Position numbers and translations under genes: made by a program. A stretch of 64,000 nt of DNA, from assembly GCA_963976875.1 (NCBI GenBank), contig CAXBML010000007.1, positions 92,898-156,897 on the forward strand, read 5' to 3'. A model generated the notes under the pieces. It ran no database searches, was not told the DNA's origin, and worked only from the letters and a program-made list of their open reading frames with translations. Each line of letters opens with the position of its first letter. Position 1 is the first letter of the stretch. Source of the DNA: Berkiella_A sp963976875. Lineage in GTDB: Bacteria > Pseudomonadota > Gammaproteobacteria > Berkiellales > Berkiellaceae. Positions 32,726 through 41,384 of the stretch are shown here, piece after piece.

Positions 32726-34708
32726 GTGCAATCATTTGAAATACTTCTCATTACTTTGGGGGTGGCGGTTGTTATTGTCACCCTACTACGTCGACTCCAG
32801 CTGCCCCCTTTATTAGGGTACCTGATAGCCGGTGCGTTGGTTGGTCCTTTTGGTTTTGGCTTCCTCGAAGACGGGGAAGAAATGCGATATATCGCTGAGT
32901 TTGGCGTAGTTTTTCTATTGTTTATGATTGGGCTAGAATTATCACTGCCAAAGTTAGTTGCTATGCGAAAACCTCTTTTAGGCTTAGGCGGCATGCAAGT
33001 GCTTATTTGTACCGCCATTGGCATTTTCGGCTCTCGCTTTTTTGGCGTCCCCTGGCCTGCCACCATCGCTATATCAGGCGCCCTGGCCTTATCATCAACC
33101 GCTATCGGCACCAAACAGCTTATTGAGCAGGATGAATTACATCAACCTCATGGCAAGTTAGCGCTGAGTATCTTGTTATTTCAAGATTTAGCCGCCGTTC
33201 CCTTTTTGATCATCATTCCCGCAATGGCGGCAACGAATAACACCGATGAATCTATAACTCAAACCTTATTATTAACGCTCGTGATTGGAACAGGCATTTT
33301 TATTCTGATGCTAGCAGCAGGCCGCTGGCTACTGCGCCCGTTGTTTCACCTTATTGCTAGCGCCCGCTCTTCCGAACTATTTATGCTTGCCGCCCTTTTG
33401 GTTGTTTTAGGCTCTGCTTTTTTAACAGAACATTTTGGACTTTCTCTTTCTCTAGGGGCCTTCTTGGCAGGCGTCATGCTGGCAGAAACAGAATATGCGC
33501 ACCAAATAGAGTCAGATATTCAGCCCTTCAGAGATATTTTGCTGGGCTTATTTTTCATTTCTGTTGGCGTTATATTTAACCCCAGCGTTATTTTGAACCA
33601 ATGGCTTGCTGTTTTGGGCATTGTTTCTGGTTTAATTATTGGGAAAATTATTATTATAGGCATATTAGCCAGAATAGCAGGCAGCCCAAGCCATACCTCT
33701 ATTCGAGCTGGTATTGCTCTCGCACAAGGCGGTGAATTTGGATTAGTCTTTTTGTCACAAGCGATAGACTTTAAAATTATAAACATAGATATTAGCCAGC
33801 TTATTATTGCCTCTATCGTTCTTAGTATGGCCATAGCCCCCTTACTCATCAAAAAAAGCGATATAATTGCGACTGGTTTACTACGCCTCCTTGGGCGGTC
33901 AGGAGAGGACCTAGAATCTAATGCCGGCAACCAACCTATCATCCCAACAAGCCAAGAAGGGCACATTATTATTTGTGGCTATGGCCGTGTCGGGCAAACA
34001 CTTGCTCGATTTTTGGAATATGAGGGCATTCCCTTTGTAGGCCTAGATCTCGATCCGGTTCGATTAAAAGAGGCACGTACCGCCTCTGAACCTGTATTTT
34101 TTGGGGACGGGAACGAAGACTCTTTAAAAGCTGCCGGTATAGACAAAGCTAGGTTACTCATCACGGCATTTAATCATCCTAAAGTCGCCAAAAAGATTTT
34201 AAAAACGGCAAGACGCCTTAACCCAGATATTCCCATTTTAGTCCGCACAGATGATGATACCTACTTAGAATCTCTGACTATTGCAGGTGCCACAGAAGTC
34301 GTTCCTGATAAGCTAGAGTCCAGCCTAATGCTGGCCTCCCATATGCTTATTTTATTGGGGCAAAGCCCACAAAAAGCACAACAGCAAATTTACCAGGTGA
34401 AATCTAACCGTTATAAGATGCTTCGCTCATTCTATGAAGGAGAAGATTTTGGCCACCTCGAAGATCAACCTAAAGAGAAAAAATCTTTACATGCCATTGA
34501 GCTGACAGCAGGTGCCTACGCCATTGGGCAAAGCCTCTCTGAAATTGCCACCAAAAAAGGACACATTCAAGTTGCTTCTTTCTCAAGAAATGGGTACAAG
34601 TGTGACACACCATCTGATAATACTTTATTGATGGCGGGTGATATTCTTGTGATTGAAGGCACCCAAGAAGAAATTTACTTGAGTGAAGAAAAACTATTGC
34701 AAGGATAA
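32726..34708 (+). CDS. Kef-type CPA2 cation/proton antiporter with RCK domain
   Basis: This 660-residue inner-membrane transporter has about 12 hydrophobic helices (residues 5-380) of the CPA2 family, including GLELSLPKL and the ALALSSTAIGTKQL helix break. The cytoplasmic TrkA-N/RCK domain follows with IICGYGRVGQTLARFLE near residue 415, ending in a TrkA-C domain (about 590-655). It resembles E. coli YbaL/KefB/KefC. The start is GTG at 32726. No KefF/KefG partner is adjacent. Confidence 0.93.
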   Translation: MQSFEILLITLGVAVVIVTLLRRLQLPPLLGYLIAGALVGPFGFGFLEDGEEMRYIAEFGVVFLLFMIGLELSLPKLVAMRKPLLGLGGMQVLICTAIGIFGSRFFGVPWPATIAISGALALSSTAIGTKQLIEQDELHQPHGKLALSILLFQDLAAVPFLIIIPAMAATNNTDESITQTLLLTLVIGTGIFILMLAAGRWLLRPLFHLIASARSSELFMLAALLVVLGSAFLTEHFGLSLSLGAFLAGVMLAETEYAHQIESDIQPFRDILLGLFFISVGVIFNPSVILNQWLAVLGIVSGLIIGKIIIIGILARIAGSPSHTSIRAGIALAQGGEFGLVFLSQAIDFKIINIDISQLIIASIVLSMAIAPLLIKKSDIIATGLLRLLGRSGEDLESNAGNQPIIPTSQEGHIIICGYGRVGQTLARFLEYEGIPFVGLDLDPVRLKEARTASEPVFFGDGNEDSLKAAGIDKARLLITAFNHPKVAKKILKTARRLNPDIPILVRTDDDTYLESLTIAGATEVVPDKLESSLMLASHMLILLGQSPQKAQQQIYQVKSNRYKMLRSFYEGEDFGHLEDQPKEKKSLHAIELTAGAYAIGQSLSEIATKKGHIQVASFSRNGYKCDTPSDNTLLMAGDILVIEGTQEEIYLSEEKLLQG

Positions 34709-34773
34709 TCTAACCGAGGTAATGATAAAAATTATTGCCTCCCTGAGTTGAGAAGATTTACCAGGAGATTATT

Positions 34774-36291
34774 GTGTCAGTTGCAGTCGTATATTCAAGG
34801 GGTTCTGCTGGTCTGCATGCCCCACTCGTCCATGTGGAAGCCCATCTTTCATCAGGCCTACCACAATTTGCTATCGTCGGTTTACCAGAAACAGCGGTCA
34901 AAGAAAGCAAAGATCGTGTCCGTAGCGCCATTTTACAAGCCGGATGTCAATTCCCAAGAAAACGTATTACTGTCAACCTTGCCCCAGCCGATCTGCCCAA
35001 AGAAGGGGGTCGTTTCGACTTACCGATTGCCATCAGTATTTTACTCGCCTCCGAACAAATACAATGCCCCAATATTCAAAACTATGAATTCGCAGGCGAA
35101 CTAGCACTAGGGGGCGAGCTTCGTCCCACCCATGGTATTTTACCTTTTTCCCTTGCGACACAAAAAGATGGGAGAGAACTTATTGTTGCTTTGCCGAATG
35201 CCTCCGAAGCAGCATTGGTTGATAATTTAAATGTATATGGCATAAAAAATCTGATTTCTGTTTGCCAGCATATTTGTGGCCACGACACAATTCCCCCAGC
35301 CCAAAACAGCCAGCCTTCGGCAGAGGTGCAAAACCTAAATACGTTATGTTTATCAGAAGTATCGGGGCAACAACACGCAAAGCGAGCCCTAGAAGTTGCT
35401 GCGGCCGGGCACCACAGCCTGATTATGATGGGGCCACCTGGCACAGGCAAAACTATGCTAGCCAGTCGTTTTAGCACCATTTTACCGCCACTCACAGCCC
35501 AAGAGGCCATTGAAGTTGCCGCGATCAATTCGATTAGCCGTGGTGGTTTTGATAACCATAATTTTAAGCAACGCCCTTTTAGACGCCCCCATCATACAGC
35601 CTCTCCTGTTTCCTTGGTCGGTGGCGGGCGTCACCCAAAACCAGGTGAAATATCTTTAGCCCATTTAGGCGTATTATTCTTAGATGAACTGCCAGAGTTT
35701 GACCGTAAAGTATTGGAAGTTTTACGCGAACCATTAGAATCTGGCACTGTCCACCTTTCTCGCGCACAAGGGCAAGCAGAATATCCCGCAAGGTGCTTAT
35801 TAATTGCCGCTATGAATCCTTGCCCCTGTGGTTATCTGGGCGACACCTTAAAATCTTGCTCCTGCACAGAAGAACAAATTAAACGCTACAGACATAAAAT
35901 ATCCGGCCCCTTATTGGATCGAATTGATTTACATTTAGAGGTTCCAAGATTAGCCAAAGGGCAGCTCAGTCAACCAACCGAAGAAGAGTCTAGTGCCACG
36001 GTACGCGCGCGAGTCATACAAGCAAGGGATAGACAGCTATATCGTTCAGAGCGCACGAATTCTTTGTATGGTCCCAAAGATATTAAACAGTTTTGCCAAT
36101 TACTACCCAGTGGTCAAAAGCTGCTCGATACTGCAATGGAAAAATTAGGGTTATCCGCAAGAGCGTATCACCGAATTTTAAAAGTCGCCCGCACTATTGC
36201 CGATCTGAATGGGGAAACAGAAATTCAAACACCCTTTTTAGCAGAGGCCATTCAGTTTAGAACCTTGGATAGGAATCAATCAGGGAGTTAA
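34774..36291 (+). CDS. comM: ComM/YifB Mg-chelatase-like AAA+ helicase
   Basis: This 505-residue protein has an N-terminal Lon-like fold (VYSRGSAGLHAPLVHVEAHLSSGLPQFAIVGLPE), the AAA+ module with MMGPPGTGKTMLASRF near residue 216 and LGVLFLDELPEF near 298, a zinc-type loop with CPCGYLGD and CSCT, and a C-terminal Mg-chelatase domain. ComM is a hexameric helicase that extends branch migration during natural transformation. GTG start with AGGAG 6 bases upstream. Confidence 0.95.
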   Translation: MSVAVVYSRGSAGLHAPLVHVEAHLSSGLPQFAIVGLPETAVKESKDRVRSAILQAGCQFPRKRITVNLAPADLPKEGGRFDLPIAISILLASEQIQCPNIQNYEFAGELALGGELRPTHGILPFSLATQKDGRELIVALPNASEAALVDNLNVYGIKNLISVCQHICGHDTIPPAQNSQPSAEVQNLNTLCLSEVSGQQHAKRALEVAAAGHHSLIMMGPPGTGKTMLASRFSTILPPLTAQEAIEVAAINSISRGGFDNHNFKQRPFRRPHHTASPVSLVGGGRHPKPGEISLAHLGVLFLDELPEFDRKVLEVLREPLESGTVHLSRAQGQAEYPARCLLIAAMNPCPCGYLGDTLKSCSCTEEQIKRYRHKISGPLLDRIDLHLEVPRLAKGQLSQPTEEESSATVRARVIQARDRQLYRSERTNSLYGPKDIKQFCQLLPSGQKLLDTAMEKLGLSARAYHRILKVARTIADLNGETEIQTPFLAEAIQFRTLDRNQSGS

Positions 36292-36315
36292 GAGCGCCCA
36301 CAAATCAGGTGACGG

Positions 36316-36398
36316 TAACAAGTTTAGAGTGATCTTTTTTCGCAAAACATCCTCTCCCAAGACAGGGAGAGGAAAAAGATTAGCTTCACTCACCTGAG
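36316..36398 (-). repeat. Dispersed intergenic palindromic repeat, copy 3 (half element)
   Basis: In reverse orientation it reads TGAGTGAAGCTAATC, then CCTCTCCCTGTCTTGGGAGAGG, then ATGTTTTGCGAAAAAAG, matching the left half of the element at 15757. It sits just beyond comM, between convergent comM and the cytochrome gene. Confidence 0.65.
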
Positions 36399-36400
36399 TA

Positions 36401-36817
36401 TTACTGCGGCAACATATATTCAACAGCAGCCTTAATATCTTCATCAGTACACTGCATACATGTACCTTTAGGTGGCATTGCGCCTTTACCTGCAATAGCA
36501 CTTTTGACTAAAGCATCAATGCCCACAGCAAGCCTATCCCCCCAGGACGCGGCATCTCTAAATAGGGGCGCCCCAGCAACACCCGCTTGATGACAGATTG
36601 AGCAAAATGATTTGTAAATAGTCTCTGGATCAGCGGGCCCAGCCGTCTCTGCTTCTGCCGCAACCTCAACCCCAACATTAACCTGTGCTAATGGCGCTAT
36701 CCGCCCAACAATAGAATCTGGATCCATTTCTTGAACCATAGAGCTACATGCAAAAACTGGGCTTACAAAAAAAATACTGCAGCACAAAACAAATACTATT
36801 TTTTTTATTTTATTCAC
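36401..36817 (-). CDS. Cytochrome c5 family protein
   Basis: This 138-residue exported c-type cytochrome has a signal peptide (NKIKKIVFVLCCSIFFVSPVFA). The haem site CSICH lies near residue 92, a Met ligand in KGAMPPKG near 113, and a C-terminal CMQC pair, which forms the disulfide typical of cytochrome c5. An Ala/Glu-rich linker lies between. It would carry electrons in the periplasm to a terminal oxidase. Confidence 0.9.
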   Translation of the reverse strand: MNKIKKIVFVLCCSIFFVSPVFACSSMVQEMDPDSIVGRIAPLAQVNVGVEVAAEAETAGPADPETIYKSFCSICHQAGVAGAPLFRDAASWGDRLAVGIDALVKSAIAGKGAMPPKGTCMQCTDEDIKAAVEYMLPQ

Positions 36818-36916
36818 TCTAGGCTCCTAAAAAGGCAAATAATTTACTCAACCGGCACAGTATAGCAACCCTCTCGCTAGACGAAAAGCATTACACAGCG
36901 TATTATGACACCCTCT

Positions 36917-36993
36917 GCGCCCGTAGCTCAGTTGGATAGAGTGTTGGCCTCCGAAGCCAAAGGTCAGAGGTTCGAATCCTCTCGGGCGCACCA
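36917..36993 (+). tRNA. tRNA-Arg (anticodon CCG)
   Basis: The acceptor stem GCGCCCG pairs with CGGGCGC; the anticodon arm TTGGC-CTCCGAA-GCCAA gives anticodon CCG; the T arm contains GGTTCGAATCC; and CCA is encoded at the 3' end (36991-36993). All arms fold, so it reads CGG codons as arginine. Confidence 0.97.
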
Positions 36994-36994
36994 A

Positions 36995-37276
36995 CTATTG
37001 GTCCACCAATGGTTTTTCGCTAAATAAATAAACACTTAAAGACTTTTGGAAATCTTCATCGTTTCTTCGCATCCATTCAGTTAACATGGCAACTTGTTCT
37101 TTTGCCACCTTGCGCTGATATTCAAAAATCGCAAATAGTTCTTTATCTTCAGTTAAGTCAATAACATCATTATACCTTTGAATATGCTCCAACAAACTAG
37201 CTAACACGGATAAAGTGTTTTGCTTATTTTTATTATTTTCTTCATATAAATGTGCTTTTTTATCTAGTTTAGTCAT
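36995..37276 (-). CDS. Encapsulated-ferritin-like small protein with altered metal ligands
   Basis: This 93-residue helical protein resembles encapsulated ferritins (EncFtn) in its second half: KELFAIFEYQRKVAKEQVAM, then LTEWMRRND and YLFSEKPL, with the same spacing as the EncFtn block ending LEWIRRxD...YLFTxxP. The ferroxidase E-K-E-H pattern reads A-K-E-Q here, and the Glu cluster of the first helix is also not clear, so iron oxidation is doubtful. No encapsulin is nearby. AGGATGAAAT precedes the ATG. The family assignment is from memory of the motif and needs a profile search. It lies 41 bases from the YgjP gene, same strand. Confidence 0.55.
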   Translation of the reverse strand: MTKLDKKAHLYEENNKNKQNTLSVLASLLEHIQRYNDVIDLTEDKELFAIFEYQRKVAKEQVAMLTEWMRRNDEDFQKSLSVYLFSEKPLVDQ

Positions 37277-37317
37277 ATTTCATCCTGAAGTTAATGATTT
37301 TTCATAAATACTTTAAT

Positions 37318-38070
37318 TTAGTTGGGAGCCATTAAGTATGCACCGTACCGGCGAAGCCATGATTCCGCTTTTTTATATTCCGGCATAATACTTTCTACTT
37401 TTTGCCAGAACCTAACGCCATGACTCCTATAGAATAAATGGCAACACTCATGAACGACAACATACCTCAAAACCTGTTCTGGCGCTAAAATTAACACCCA
37501 GTTAATATAGATATCTTGATGGATTCCACAACTTCCCCAGCGGCTATGAGTCTCTCGAATTCGCACACTCTTTGGCCACCGGTTCAATTGACGACCAATT
37601 TTTTGCGCATAATCCTCAACGTAAAACTGAGCCATTTTTTTTAAGTGTGCTATGACCTCTGCTCGAATGCTTGCATTCAACATATTAATCGCAATATTAC
37701 CATTAACAGAAACCACTAGTCTTTGCCCACAAATATTAGCACTACAACTATCAAACAATTTTAAGTCCAATATTTTTTTCTCACCCAATATAGAGACAGT
37801 CTCCCCAGGTGCAAAGTTTTCAGGCCAAAATAAGTATTTATTTTGCTGTTGAGCTAAATATTGCTTTTTTATCCAAGATCGGCTTTTATCTACAAATGCC
37901 CTGATAATCGAGGAGCCCGTTCCGTGTGGGACGACAACTTCCAACTTTTTTTCTTTCATTCGCATCTGTAACCGTCTCGCCCGAGCGCTGAATCGGATAT
38001 AATAGGGCACAGTGCATTCTTTGAAGGGCAGATATTCGATATTTTCTATGGGTGAGTCTACTTTTGCCAT
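37318..38070 (-). CDS. YgjP-like metallopeptidase domain protein
   Basis: This 250-residue protein of the PF01863/DUF45 family has THSRWGSCG near residue 175 and the zinc site VVVHECCHLFYRSH (His207, Glu208, His211, with His217 beyond), followed by FWQKVESIMPEYK. The family is predicted metallopeptidase, related to SprT; physiological targets are unknown. It diverges from dam with 16 bases between the start codons, so the promoters must overlap. Confidence 0.88.
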   Translation of the reverse strand: MAKVDSPIENIEYLPFKECTVPYYIRFSARARRLQMRMKEKKLEVVVPHGTGSSIIRAFVDKSRSWIKKQYLAQQQNKYLFWPENFAPGETVSILGEKKILDLKLFDSCSANICGQRLVVSVNGNIAINMLNASIRAEVIAHLKKMAQFYVEDYAQKIGRQLNRWPKSVRIRETHSRWGSCGIHQDIYINWVLILAPEQVLRYVVVHECCHLFYRSHGVRFWQKVESIMPEYKKAESWLRRYGAYLMAPN

Positions 38071-38086
38071 ATTTCTTATTTAATTA

Positions 38087-38938
38087 ATGAATACAATTAT
38101 TACAGCCTCAAAAACAACGAGACCTTTTTTAAAATGGCCTGGCGGTAAAATGCGCTTAATTCATTTTTTGAAACAACATCTACCTGAGCAACCCATTTTG
38201 GTTGAACCCTTTGTTGGTGCTGGCGCATTATTTGCCAATACACAACATAAGGCCATTCTCATTAATGACATCAACCATGATTTGATTAATATTTATAAAC
38301 AAATCAAAAAAAACCACCGGAAATTTAGTCAAGAAACTGAAAGGTTATTTCACCCGCGATACAATAACAAAAAAAAATATTACCAGTTACGAGAAAAATT
38401 TAACCAATGTGAAGATCGCTTTGAAAGAGCCTGTTTATTCTTATATTTGAACCGGCATGGGTATAATGGCTTATGTCGCTATAACCTCCAAGGTGGATAC
38501 AATGTTCCATTTGGAGACTATCTAGCGCCCTACTTCCCTAAACAAGAGCTTGCTTATTTTTCCCAAAGGCTCAAAGCGGCAAAAATGAGCGCCCAATCAT
38601 TCACAACTTTCTTAAAAAAGCTTTGCAAGCATCCCGATATAGACAAAATGGTCGTCTATTGCGATCCCCCCTATGTCCCATTATCTAAAACTGCCAATTT
38701 TACAGGATATGCTGCCTGTAAATTCAACCTGCAAGATCAAGAAAATTTAGCTGAACTGGCCCTGGTACTCATATCAAAGGGCGCAAAGGTCATGCTTAGT
38801 AACCACGATACACCTTTTACCCGGCAAATATACGACCAGGCTCATATCAAAACAATTCAGGTTCGTCGAGCGATTAGCTGTCAGGCACAAAAAAGAGAGC
38901 AAGTCGCAGAGCTAATTGCAGTGTTTGACGCAACTTGA
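38087..38938 (+). CDS. dam: DNA adenine methylase (Dam)
   Basis: This 283-residue orphan N6-adenine methyltransferase has the SAM site FLKWPGGKMRL and EPFVGAGALFAN (14-51), the NRHGYNGLCRYN segment near 122 involved in GATC recognition in Dam, and the catalytic DPPY at 193-196. Length fits E. coli Dam (278). No restriction partner is next to it, which supports a role in mismatch repair and replication control. Confidence 0.93.
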   Translation: MNTIITASKTTRPFLKWPGGKMRLIHFLKQHLPEQPILVEPFVGAGALFANTQHKAILINDINHDLINIYKQIKKNHRKFSQETERLFHPRYNNKKKYYQLREKFNQCEDRFERACLFLYLNRHGYNGLCRYNLQGGYNVPFGDYLAPYFPKQELAYFSQRLKAAKMSAQSFTTFLKKLCKHPDIDKMVVYCDPPYVPLSKTANFTGYAACKFNLQDQENLAELALVLISKGAKVMLSNHDTPFTRQIYDQAHIKTIQVRRAISCQAQKREQVAELIAVFDAT

Positions 38939-38960
38939 TTTAGCTCTAGCGCCCGTGCAA

Positions 38961-39713
38961 TTATTCGCCAGCCTCTTGGGCATCAGTTTCCACAGTTGGT
39001 TTCGACTCTAATTTCGAGGCAGCCTCTTGTTGCTTATTAATTAAAAAGTCAGCGACATCTAAAACACCCTGCTGGCTACCGGCAAAACGCACAGAGGTAA
39101 AATAGACCCCATCTTTCCCCAATATAAACAAAGAAGGTACGGACGTTACCTTCAGCGCCTGAGCAATAGCATTAGACCATTTGTGTTTACTATTGACGGA
39201 AAAGGAATCAAAGGTCTTATCAAATGTTTCAGCATCGATACCCTGCTTGATAAAAAATTCACGTAAGGCATCCTCTGAACTGCTTGTAAGCTTGTCTGTA
39301 TGAATAGCATCAAATAGCGGTTCGTGTACTTCAGATAACTTATTTAAATCTTCCGCGACATAATAAGCCTTGCTCAGCGTCCGCCAGCTAGGCTGAAACT
39401 CAACAGGCACTCGTTGGAACGCAACATAATCTGGCACATTTTGCACCCACGCCTCTACAGGTATGTCCAACTTGTAGCACCAACTGCATCCATAGCTAAA
39501 GAACTCTAAAACTTGCACTTTGTCTTGACCTTCTTTTTGAAGCTCTTGAACTAAGTCATTTTCAAGAACGTCTGAAGAGGCTCGCATATAATGCTTACCT
39601 TCGACAAAGGTTTGAGGTGGCGTATCATCGACTGGGGCCTCTTCTGCCACACCTGTAGCCACCCACCCTAATGCCAACAACCCTAATCCCCAAAGTTGTA
39701 TAATTTTTTGCAT
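38961..39713 (-). CDS. dsbA: Thiol:disulfide interchange protein DsbA
   Basis: This 250-residue periplasmic oxidase has a signal peptide (MQKIIQLWGLGLLALGWVATG, cleavage near residue 23), the active-site FSYGCSWCYKLD with Cys76 and Cys79, and the cis-Pro loop TSVPSLFI. The dipeptide Ser-Trp between the cysteines differs from the usual Pro-His and may alter redox potential. ATG at 39713 with AGGGTG upstream replaces a longer frame. It has an acidic tail of about 20 residues. It follows cytochrome c4 by 25 bases, as in Pseudomonas. Confidence 0.93.
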   Translation of the reverse strand: MQKIIQLWGLGLLALGWVATGVAEEAPVDDTPPQTFVEGKHYMRASSDVLENDLVQELQKEGQDKVQVLEFFSYGCSWCYKLDIPVEAWVQNVPDYVAFQRVPVEFQPSWRTLSKAYYVAEDLNKLSEVHEPLFDAIHTDKLTSSSEDALREFFIKQGIDAETFDKTFDSFSVNSKHKWSNAIAQALKVTSVPSLFILGKDGVYFTSVRFAGSQQGVLDVADFLINKQQEAASKLESKPTVETDAQEAGE

Positions 39714-39738
39714 GGTATACACCCTAAATTCAAATATT

Positions 39739-40368
39739 TTAATTATGTAAGCCTTCAATATAACTACTTACAGCCGTTATTTCGGCGTCAGTCATTTTTT
39801 TAGCAATATATTGCATCATACCTGACGGATCATTGCTTCGGGTACCATCATGAAACTTCTTAAGCTGTAACTCAGTATAAGTCGAATGCTGCCCAGCTAT
39901 TCTGGGAAAGTTTGCTGCGCCATTTCCCATGCCTTGAGGACCATGACATGCTAAGCAAGCAGGGACACCAGACTCTATGTTGCCTCCCAAATAAATTTTC
40001 TTGCCCAACTCCACATATTGCTCTTGTGCTGAGCCTTGTGTTTGCTTTTGGCTCGCGTAATAAGCCGCTATGTCAGCAATATCCTGAGACGATAACCCCA
40101 TAACCATGCCGTACATAGTAGGAACTGATCTCAGTCCTTTGTCGCCTTTTTTTATTTCAGATATTTGCTTTATAAGATAATCTTGGTGCTGCCCTGCCAA
40201 CTTAGGCCACTCTGGGACCACACTATTACCTGTAGCGCCGTGACAAGCTATGCAACTTTCTGACTTTGCTTTTCCTGCCACAGGATCCGAGGTCAAACCA
40301 AAAGCAGAAGAGAGTGGTAGAAAATTTATGGTAAAAAACGCGAGAAGAAGGCTAATCCTAAAATTCAT
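39739..40368 (-). CDS. Cytochrome c4 (dihaem)
   Basis: This 209-residue exported protein has a signal peptide (to about residue 22) and two haem sites, CIACHG near residue 39 and CLACHG near 138, in two similar class I cytochrome domains. Each domain has a distal Met. Cytochrome c4 hands electrons to cbb3-type oxidases. The order engB / cytochrome c4 / dsbA is that of Pseudomonas. Confidence 0.93.
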   Translation of the reverse strand: MNFRISLLLAFFTINFLPLSSAFGLTSDPVAGKAKSESCIACHGATGNSVVPEWPKLAGQHQDYLIKQISEIKKGDKGLRSVPTMYGMVMGLSSQDIADIAAYYASQKQTQGSAQEQYVELGKKIYLGGNIESGVPACLACHGPQGMGNGAANFPRIAGQHSTYTELQLKKFHDGTRSNDPSGMMQYIAKKMTDAEITAVSSYIEGLHN

Positions 40369-40545
40369 TCTTATTTCCGTGCAACATTTTGCGCTAAATG
40401 TGTCTGCGCATGTTAAAATAATCTAAAGCATGCCACCTTATACCAATATAGGTAGAAGCTGGTCAATATTACGGTCTATGTTGGTTATCTGTCAACAAAG
40501 CTTGTGAACCCCAATATTATGAAAAATTACCTAGTAGCTCAACCC

Positions 40546-41139
40546 ATGTCTATAGATTTTACAAAAGCAACCTTCTCGAAAAGCACACCCAGTTTAATAA
40601 GTGCTCCAAATGACTGTGGCATAGAGGTCGCCTTTGTTGGCCGCTCTAATGCTGGAAAGTCCAGTGCTTTAAATGTTATTACCAATCAAAATAAATTAGC
40701 TCGCACTAGTAAAACCCCTGGTCGAACTCAGCTAATGAATTTTTTTGATTTAGATGAAGACAGGCGCATAGTTGATTTGCCGGGATACGGTTATGCCAAA
40801 GTACCCGAAAAAATAAAAAGACAAATCGAAGAAATTCTCAGTAGCTACCTAAGTCAGCGAAAGTGCCTACAAGGTTTGGTTTTGCTCATGGATATTCGCC
40901 ATCCTCTGAATAGCCGAGATATGGACTTAATAGACTTTGTTACTGACTATGAAAAGCCTGTGCATATCTTGTTGACAAAGTGTGACAAAATCAACCGGGG
41001 TCCGAGCAACAATACTCTGCTCGAAGTCAGAAAGCGCCTGAGCGGGTATTCGAATGTTTCAGCACAAACCTTTTCAGCGACACGACGCCTTGGCTTAGAA
41101 GAGGCGCATGAAAAATTAACCGATTGGTTTACTTTTTAA
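40546..41139 (+). CDS. engB: Ribosome biogenesis GTP-binding protein EngB (YihA)
   Basis: This 197-residue GTPase has G1 VGRSNAGKSSALN near residue 31, G2 TPGRTQ, G3 VDLPGYGYA near 78, G4 LLTKCDK near 140 and G5 SATRR near 175. It assists 50S ribosome assembly. Three in-frame starts exist (GTG 40504, ATG 40519, ATG 40546); none has a clear binding site, and 40546 fits the usual N-terminal length. It is divergent from the cytochrome c4 gene and convergent with polA. Confidence 0.93.
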   Translation: MSIDFTKATFSKSTPSLISAPNDCGIEVAFVGRSNAGKSSALNVITNQNKLARTSKTPGRTQLMNFFDLDEDRRIVDLPGYGYAKVPEKIKRQIEEILSSYLSQRKCLQGLVLLMDIRHPLNSRDMDLIDFVTDYEKPVHILLTKCDKINRGPSNNTLLEVRKRLSGYSNVSAQTFSATRRLGLEEAHEKLTDWFTF

Positions 41140-41168
41140 TCTACCTGACAAAATACTTTATTTCTAAC

Positions 41169-41349
41169 GTTGCGGAGCAACCGTATTCTCTCCCTTTAAA
41201 AAAGGGAGAGGCGCATCGCGCACAAGAGGGATTTTTTTAACATAACGTTGAGCCTTTGTGCGTAAGAGCAAATCAACCTATTTGCAAAATCCATCTCGCG
41301 CTTCGCGCCTCTTCCCTTTTCAAGGGAAGATAGTGCATTGCTACGCAAT
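41169..41349. repeat. Palindromic intergenic element, second family
   Basis: The ends are related in reverse: GTTGCGGAGCAAC at the left and ATTGCTACGCAAT at the right. Inside each end lies a TCTCCCTTT/AAAGGGAGA-type hairpin and a GCGC-rich block. It fills the gap between the convergent engB and polA. It shares the CTCTCCC hairpin idea with the other repeat family but not its AAGCGCAGTAAACCC core. Confidence 0.6.
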
Positions 41350-41384
41350 AAAATATAGATATAGTCTTTTTTGCAACAAAGGTG

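Noticed and set aside
32704..33114. 136-codon frame antisense to the Kef-type antiporter
   Set aside because: It lies wholly within a well-supported gene, has low-complexity Pro/Lys composition and no binding site; it is a shadow of the codon pattern on the other strand.
36280..36501. 73-codon frame across the comM/cytochrome gap
   Set aside because: It runs through a repeat copy and the 3' end of the cytochrome gene in another frame.
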